A DNA stretch of 30,017 nt from a virus, in the IMG/VR virus record IMGVR_UViG_3300012000_000090, positions 1-30,017 of that record; one strand, given 5' to 3'. The first letter of the stretch is position 1. Each line of letters begins with the position of its first letter. Positions 25,669-30,017 of the stretch are shown piece after piece. The notes below the pieces were generated by a model. It was not told the origin of the DNA. It saw nothing but the letters and a program-made list of their open reading frames with translations, and searched no databases. The position numbers were made by a program, and so were the translations under genes.

Positions 25669-25875
25669 CTACCTCACATACTTGTTAGGAATTGCCCACC
25701 CTTCTTCTGCATAAGAATAAACCTTTTTGGTGTTCCACTTGTTATTAACAAATGCCCCGTCAGTTTTAAACATTGCAGAATTTGATGGAATAAGTTCTAC
25801 TACATTCCATCCATCCCATGAAAGGTTGCTATTATTAGCAACAATTTTTTCCATTGTTTCAAGATCTTTGATCAT
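25669..25875 (-). CDS. Hypothetical 68-residue protein
   Basis: MIKDLETMEKIVANNSNLSW then DGWNVVELIPSNSAMFKTDG and WGWAIP-like AEEGWAIPNKYVR. An N-terminal helix followed by a beta domain; the LSWDGWNVV segment occurs in small actinophage proteins of unknown function. Starts 14 nt after the stop of the SLOG-like gene and ends 2 nt before the WhiB start. Confidence 0.68.
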   Translation of the reverse strand: MIKDLETMEKIVANNSNLSWDGWNVVELIPSNSAMFKTDGAFVNNKWNTKKVYSYAEEGWAIPNKYVR

Positions 25876-25889
25876 TATTTTTCTTTTCT

Positions 25890-26240
25890 CTAGTATCGGA
25901 AAATGCCAACTTCAACAGAATTTAGTTCTGCAGAAGCAACAAGTTTTGAAAGTGGTTCCTTTGGCTTGCTTAAAAACGCAAGATAATTAATTGAAGTAAT
26001 ATTTTCTTCTAACCAATATTGTGGAACCTTAAAGTATTTAATTTTTTTACCACGAGCCTTCAAGCCACGTTCTGAAAGATTAGAAAATTCTGACACCATA
26101 GAATTTACTCTAGCGGGTCCAGCAGAATAAAGATAAATTTCTTTATCTTCTTCATGCATTCCAGACATAGCAACTCCCATTGCTCTTAAGAAAACATTGT
26201 AGTCATCAAAGGCATTAGTACCCTGAATTGCCACTATCAT
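25890..26240 (-). CDS. SLOG-like nucleotide-binding protein
   Basis: 116 residues. MIVAIQGTNAFDDYNVFLRA and IYLYSAGPARVNSMVSEFSN parallel the Rossmann-like G(S/T)xxFxDY and GGA(R)G segments of the YAcAr/DUF2493 branch of the SLOG superfamily. The second glycine motif is reduced to SAGPARVN, so ligand binding is uncertain. GGAGCAATAA precedes ATG 26240; overlaps the upstream gene by 26 nt. Confidence 0.6.
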   Translation of the reverse strand: MIVAIQGTNAFDDYNVFLRAMGVAMSGMHEEDKEIYLYSAGPARVNSMVSEFSNLSERGLKARGKKIKYFKVPQYWLEENITSINYLAFLSKPKEPLSKLVASAELNSVEVGIFRY

Positions 26241-26634
26241 TTATTGCTCCCCTGTTCAAATTATCTAATATTAATAAAAGTTTATTAATCTCTTTTTTTG
26301 ACAAAGAACTTGCATCAATCTCTTTTGCTTGAGTTGGATCAAATTCTCCGTTATTGTCATACTCTGCACAATAAAATTTATTATCTTTAACCCAATAAGC
26401 ATTGCCATCAGGAGCAGTAATAACTCTAATTGTTTTATTCTTTATGTAATTTTTATATTGAGTAGGTTTTCTAGATAAAAGTTCTGAGTTCTTTGGCAAA
26501 ATTAATTTTGCTACTTGATGCACAGTGCTTTGCCTATGAACATACTTGTTGAGGACAGACTTTTTGTTTATCCTTGATTTAAGTATAGCAATTAGGTTGA
26601 TCAATGTCAAGCCCAAAAGAAGCCATTTTAGCAT
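26215..26634 (-). CDS. Membrane-anchored hypothetical protein
   Basis: 139 residues. One transmembrane helix (residues 2-19), a basic linker (KSRINKKSVLNKYVHRQS), then a soluble domain with TIRVITAPDGNAYWVKDNKFYC and a helical end. TAGGAGATAAG precedes the ATG. No family recognised. Confidence 0.68.
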   Translation of the reverse strand: MLKWLLLGLTLINLIAILKSRINKKSVLNKYVHRQSTVHQVAKLILPKNSELLSRKPTQYKNYIKNKTIRVITAPDGNAYWVKDNKFYCAEYDNNGEFDPTQAKEIDASSLSKKEINKLLLILDNLNRGAINDSGNSGY

Positions 26635-26642
26635 CTTATCTC

Positions 26643-27914
26643 CTAATTGTTAGGCTGAGTAAAAATTTCTATACCGTTTGATCTTACAATGGGATTGACT
26701 TCTTTGCCAAAATTAGCAAATATCATTTTATCTGCTTCACGATTTACAATTGATCTTGACCAAGCAAATCCTGCATCTCCACCCCATGCAAGCCACATTA
26801 TGTATCCATTAGAAGGATTAGCATTGTTTCCCCAATCCTTACCCTTCTTGTCTACTTCATGACGAGAGAAGTATGAGTACATTCTCTTAACAGTACTAAG
26901 AGAAATTGTTTCTCCTCTTGCCAACTGCCCTGCACGAGTCCAACCAACTGCAGTTCCTGCTCCGTTAGCCTTACCATCTTCTTTAAACTTAATTGCTCTG
27001 CGAGCAGCAGATCTTGCTCCTGCTGGTGGAACATATCCATCTGCCTTTGAAATAGAATCTGTTTCATATACAACATCATCTGAATCTTCCCATAAGTCTA
27101 ATGATTTTGCAGCAGGAACACAGTTAGGAACTGGCTTACCATTTGCTCCTGGCTTCATACCACGTTGCACATATCCATCCCAACAAGGTGCTTGCTTTTC
27201 AACTGATCCAGGGCAACATTCACCCTTTTGTGCCATCTCTGATTTACAATCTGGGCATTGATCACAACTCACATTAAGTTTTTTGCAGGTCTCACAACCA
27301 CAGTTGTCATAAGCCTTGCCAAATTTATCTGTACCACATTGAATACAGTCTCCACAGTCACAGTTACCTTGACAATCTGGACAATCACATGTTGCAGGCA
27401 TATCAGCCTTTTTTGCAGAGCATACTGGACAATCTGGACAATCAACATTCATTTCTTTGCATGTAGCACAGCCACATCCATTGTATGCTTTATCCATTCC
27501 TACATTTGATTCTAATGATGGCATAACCATAACCTCCGATGCTTTGGCTCCAACAAAATATTCAGTCTCTTCAAGACCGCCTTCTTCTATTTCAAATAAT
27601 TGTATTAAAACTGCAGGTTCTTCTGCAGTTGCTTCAATTGCATACTCTGATCCAGGAACTCCAAGCATTCCTTCTCTCATAACATGTACAATACGACCTA
27701 CATAAACTTCTTCTTCGTGGGGAGCCATGACCATATCTCCTTCTTGAGGCATATACATAGACTTTCCTATTCTACCTTCAGAACGATTAATGGCATAAAT
27801 TTGTCCTGCTGCTTCTGCTCTAGTTTTATGGCATCCCATTACTTTACCCTTTTCGTCTACGGCAGGGTATCCTGAGCAACCGCTTGATCCTTTAGCACCT
27901 ACATGATATGGCAT
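26643..27914 (-). CDS. Large protein with duplicated Cys-rich module, probably virion-related
   Basis: 423 residues. The N-terminal MPYHVGAKGSSGCSGYPAVD...GCHKTRAEA segment and the C-terminal YVPPAGARSAARRAIKFKE...TAVGWTRAGQLARGE...GYIMWLAWGGDAG region each occur in phage proteins encoded near head genes. Between them residues 143-233 hold two copies of a unit DKAY-x-(N)C-GC-x-TCK-x-x-NV, with over 20 cysteines, probably several zinc sites. TATAAT (27926-27921) lies 6 nt before the ATG, so it is leaderless. The GT-A/GT-B genes are not near; function unknown. Confidence 0.7.
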   Translation of the reverse strand: MPYHVGAKGSSGCSGYPAVDEKGKVMGCHKTRAEAAGQIYAINRSEGRIGKSMYMPQEGDMVMAPHEEEVYVGRIVHVMREGMLGVPGSEYAIEATAEEPAVLIQLFEIEEGGLEETEYFVGAKASEVMVMPSLESNVGMDKAYNGCGCATCKEMNVDCPDCPVCSAKKADMPATCDCPDCQGNCDCGDCIQCGTDKFGKAYDNCGCETCKKLNVSCDQCPDCKSEMAQKGECCPGSVEKQAPCWDGYVQRGMKPGANGKPVPNCVPAAKSLDLWEDSDDVVYETDSISKADGYVPPAGARSAARRAIKFKEDGKANGAGTAVGWTRAGQLARGETISLSTVKRMYSYFSRHEVDKKGKDWGNNANPSNGYIMWLAWGGDAGFAWSRSIVNREADKMIFANFGKEVNPIVRSNGIEIFTQPNN

Positions 27915-27921
27915 AGTATGA

Positions 27922-28263
27922 TTATACCACTTTTAGTATTCGTTTTATCTCTTCTAAAGATCTTTGCCTATCTTTGGGAAGTTTGGATATTTCTTCACTA
28001 TTAAGGGCTTTATCTGTTATCATTACCCTTGGATTATCTTGAGTAAAATCATCTATTGATACAAAACCACGTTCCCAAAGCCACATAATCTCAGAATTAA
28101 CAAAATTAAGATGCTCGTTATATAACTCAGGCATAACTTCTTTTAACTTATTAGTAAAGTTGTATAAAATTTCTCCATTTTCTACATCAATACCGCCTAT
28201 CTCAAGGGCACCCTCAAGAATAAGTTTTTCAATAGTAAGGTTTGCTAATTCTTCATCATCCAT
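27922..28263 (-). CDS. Hypothetical 113-residue helical protein
   Basis: MDDEELANLTIEKLILEGAL, then EMPELYNEHLNFVNSEIMW-like helices and ALNSEEISKLPKDRQRSLEE. All helical and acidic. ATG 28263 overlaps the DUF2061 gene by 8 nt; the longer frame to 28302 overlaps more and is rejected. Confidence 0.66.
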   Translation of the reverse strand: MDDEELANLTIEKLILEGALEIGGIDVENGEILYNFTNKLKEVMPELYNEHLNFVNSEIMWLWERGFVSIDDFTQDNPRVMITDKALNSEEISKLPKDRQRSLEEIKRILKVV

Positions 28264-28489
28264 TTTTTCTACCCCACTGAATATTATTCCATCCACGTTC
28301 ATGGAAATAATATAAAATAGTTTTAGTTAAAACTTCAAATCCAGCAATAGACGCAGCAGTAATTGCTTTGTGTGTTATAAAATATGATAAAACAAAAGTA
28401 TCTGCCGTACCAACTATACGCCAAGTAATAGCCTTTATTGCTGATCTTTGTTTAGTTACTTTCATTGCCCTGCTCCTAAAGCCAGCCAT
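28256..28489 (-). CDS. DUF2061 membrane protein
   Basis: 77 residues. AIKAITWRIVGTADTFVLSY, FITHKAITAASIAGFEVLTK, TILYYFHERGWNNI follows the DUF2061 signature (ITWRxxGTxDT, ...KTxxYYxHERxW). Two transmembrane helices are expected. In bacteria DUF2061 often lies beside sulfate-activation genes; here it is next to the CysC-like gene, which repeats that association. Met 9 (MKVTKQRSAIK) is an alternative start. Confidence 0.82.
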   Translation of the reverse strand: MAGFRSRAMKVTKQRSAIKAITWRIVGTADTFVLSYFITHKAITAASIAGFEVLTKTILYYFHERGWNNIQWGRKNG

Positions 28490-28507
28490 GATAAAACTTC
28501 TTTTATT

Positions 28508-29269
28508 TTAGATACCCATTTCTTTACGCTTTTTAGTAGCCGAAATAGCATGAATAGTCGCTCCTAAATCTACTTGTTCAATCTTGTATCCTACATCACG
28601 ACCATGTACAATGTTGGTAATGTTAGGTAATCTTAATACTAATGTATTACCATTGCCAATAGGATTTTCATTAAGAATTAAATCTTCTACTTTGTTGTAT
28701 GGCATTGGATCTTTTTCAGATGTACCGTATGTGTTACGAACACCCACTAAAACTTGTTCTGTACGGTTATGAGCCTCTTGTTTAAGTGCTTGATGTCCTT
28801 CATGCCAAGGTTGATAGCGACCAAGTTGTAAAGTGGTTGGAGCAGACCAATCAAATAATTTACATGATTTAATAATTAAATCTACTTCTTCTTCTACTGT
28901 CCACTTATCATCAATTCTTACATCACAATACTCTGGATCTTCCCAAATTTTATTTGTATCTTCGTATCTACCTTGTTTAATTCTATCTACCCAAACAACA
29001 ACATCAGCAAAACCAAATGCTCTGCGAGTTTGATCTGTTGGACAAACAAAATCTACAATTACTGGAAATCCTTGTTTAGAAACTAAACGTGCGAGTTCAC
29101 CCATACGCCTTGCTTGCTCAATCCTATCTTCATCAGTAAAACCAAGATCAATATTTAGTCCTGCTCTTACTTCATCTGCATTAAAATGAACGGCATTAAT
29201 GCGTTCTTTAAGTGCTTTTGCGAGAACAGTTTTACCTGATCCTGGAAGTCCAATAATTTGAATAATCAT
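28508..29269 (-). CDS. CysC-like kinase fused to HxGH nucleotidyltransferase
   Basis: 253 residues, two domains. Residues 1-140: P-loop GLPGSGKT (7-14), ADEVRAGLNIDLGFTDEDRIEQARRMGELA, the layout of adenylylsulfate kinase CysC. Residues 145-253: LQLGRYQPWHEGH with HxGH (156-159), and ISATKKRKEM at the end, the two nucleotide-binding motifs of the cytidylyltransferase-like superfamily. It could make an activated sulfate, nucleotide or coenzyme; the order (kinase first) is like PAPS synthetases but the second domain is not recognisably ATP sulfurylase. The start overlaps the nuclease gene. Confidence 0.72.
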   Translation of the reverse strand: MIIQIIGLPGSGKTVLAKALKERINAVHFNADEVRAGLNIDLGFTDEDRIEQARRMGELARLVSKQGFPVIVDFVCPTDQTRRAFGFADVVVWVDRIKQGRYEDTNKIWEDPEYCDVRIDDKWTVEEEVDLIIKSCKLFDWSAPTTLQLGRYQPWHEGHQALKQEAHNRTEQVLVGVRNTYGTSEKDPMPYNKVEDLILNENPIGNGNTLVLRLPNITNIVHGRDVGYKIEQVDLGATIHAISATKKRKEMGI

Positions 29270-29673
29270 TTTTTGCTTTTTGCTCTTACTTTAGCCAACG
29301 CTGCAAAATCTTTAACTTTAGTTTCGCCTAGATATCCCCAAGCATATCCTTCATTAATCATATGGTCATTGACTGAAACAGTATCATCATTAACATAAAG
29401 CCATCCAAGAATACGACCATACTTTTCAGATGAATCCATCTTTTCAGTTTTAATAATAATAGATTTAGCATCCTTCAACTTCTTCTTTAAATATTCTTTT
29501 GCTTCAAGACCAAGAACTTTTTCAGCCTTATCAGTTGTTCTAGATTCTGGAGTATCAATTCCAGCCAGTCTAACTCTTGAACTAAATGATATGTCAAAAC
29601 CTAGGTCAATATCAACATCAATTGTATCTCCATCTACTACGTTTGTAATAGATTTAACGTGGTATTCGTACAT
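29266..29673 (-). CDS. Staphylococcal-nuclease homologue
   Basis: 135 residues. VVDGDTIDV, RLAGIDTPE and KYGRILGWLY are the SNase (TNase) motifs, with R35, E43 and R87 in the catalytic positions and D40 a likely calcium ligand. Phosphodiesterase activity on DNA or RNA is expected. No signal peptide, so intracellular. One-base overlap with the DUF7455-like gene (TAATG). Confidence 0.88.
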   Translation of the reverse strand: MYEYHVKSITNVVDGDTIDVDIDLGFDISFSSRVRLAGIDTPESRTTDKAEKVLGLEAKEYLKKKLKDAKSIIIKTEKMDSSEKYGRILGWLYVNDDTVSVNDHMINEGYAWGYLGETKVKDFAALAKVRAKSKK

Positions 29674-29930
29674 TAGTAATCTTTCCCCTTTGCTTTATTT
29701 TCAATTAACTTATCACGTTCATCAATAATACTAATCATAAATGACATCATTTTTTTATATCCTTCTGGATTGTCCATGATTTTATTATAATGATGACCGC
29801 AAAACATTAGTGATCCATCAAGTCCAGTAACTTCTACAAGTGCTTCAGCATTGCAAGAGTCGCAACGATCTGTTGCTTTTAGTTGCCATTCTTTAACCTC
29901 TAGAACTTCTTCTGTCATTAACTCAGTCAT
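29673..29930 (-). CDS. DUF7455-like zinc protein
   Basis: 85 residues. C23-xx-C26, NAEALVEV, then C44-G-H46-H47-Y with a CGHH motif: the pattern (D-RCD-x-C-x-A-x-A-x-V...L-x-FCGHH) of the small actinobacterial/phage family DUF7455. Structural zinc is expected; role unknown. ATG 29930 is chosen because AGAAAGAAGTGAG lies just upstream; an in-frame GTG at 29966 is an alternative. Confidence 0.75.
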   Translation of the reverse strand: MTELMTEEVLEVKEWQLKATDRCDSCNAEALVEVTGLDGSLMFCGHHYNKIMDNPEGYKKMMSFMISIIDERDKLIENKAKGKDY

Positions 29931-29993
29931 CTCACTTCTTTCTGTTGTCGGTTGAATAAAATCCACTACCGTTTAAAACTACTCCGAAATTAG

Positions 29994-29999
29994 AGTATA
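29994..29999 (-). promoter_or_regulatory. Probable -10 box at the window edge
   Basis: TATACT on minus, about 60 nt upstream of the gene starting at 29930; its -35 would fall at or beyond the window end. Confidence 0.4.
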
Positions 30000-30017
30000 C
30001 ACGCTCCAATGGTAGAT

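Noticed and set aside
25213-25990. Plus-strand frames over the WhiB region
   Set aside because: The minus strand encodes a complete WhiB protein and coupled neighbours; the plus frames have no signals.
27258-27875. Plus-strand frames opposite the Cys-rich protein
   Set aside because: They are complements of the repeated Cys codons; Thr/Ile-rich with no start signal.

Overview
The window is best read as about 30 kb of an AT-rich bacteriophage genome whose host is an actinobacterium. The host call rests on a phage-borne WhiB-type iron-sulfur protein (25382-25666, minus), a DUF7455-like zinc protein, many leaderless mRNAs and GlxR/CRP-type palindromes (TGTGA-N6-TCACA). The low GC content and the set of sugar-transfer genes would suit a freshwater actinobacterial phage. 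No integrase, terminase, portal or capsid gene can be recognised here, so lifestyle and family stay open.

Layout. (1) 1-1326: the end of a minus-strand gene for a membrane-anchored protein, a restriction-endonuclease-like gene and a small zinc protein on plus, and a short Cys-rich gene on minus. (2) 1476-11058: a dense accessory region of very small genes, many under 60 codons, in short operons with stop/start overlaps. Each operon is separated by a repeated regulatory module: terminator hairpin, CCCCGAG box, often DnaA boxes (TTATCCACA), a CRP-like palindrome, sometimes ACGGCGTGTC, then either a TTGACA-type promoter or a promoter with TGTCAG exactly 10 nt before an extended -10. Larger genes are a Gp88-family protein, a DUF932 protein and some unassigned ones. 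It ends in a tRNA-Asp gene. (3) 11181-13912: a run of small co-transcribed genes. (4) 13913-16607: sparse, promoter-rich DNA with several leaderless genes. (5) 16615-23050: two fibre-type proteins (one with a collagen-like Gly-X-Y stretch), a JmjC/cupin-like putative oxygenase, four tRNA genes (Met/Ile-CAT, Asn, Gly, Arg), then five overlapping genes for sugar transfer or methyl transfer. (6) 23096-30017, all minus: small membrane proteins (one XapX-like), a GT60-type GlcNAc-transferase, WhiB, a SLOG-like protein, a Cys-rich virion-associated-type protein, a DUF2061 protein, a CysC-like kinase fused to a nucleotidyltransferase, a staphylococcal-nuclease homologue and a DUF7455-like protein.

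How it fits together. The left part looks like an early region wired to host global regulators: CRP-like sites lie about 64.5, 74.5, 84 and 101.5 bp upstream of inferred start sites, the helical phasing of class I activation. The right part looks like virion surface modification: a fibre, a putative hydroxylase and at least five glycosyltransferases. The most novel signals are the position-locked TGTCAG-N10 promoter class, the phased CRP-like and ACGGCGTGTC operators, covarying AGG-loop hairpins in 5' leaders, and the fibre/oxygenase/glycosyltransferase cluster. All start sites and functions are inferred from sequence alone.
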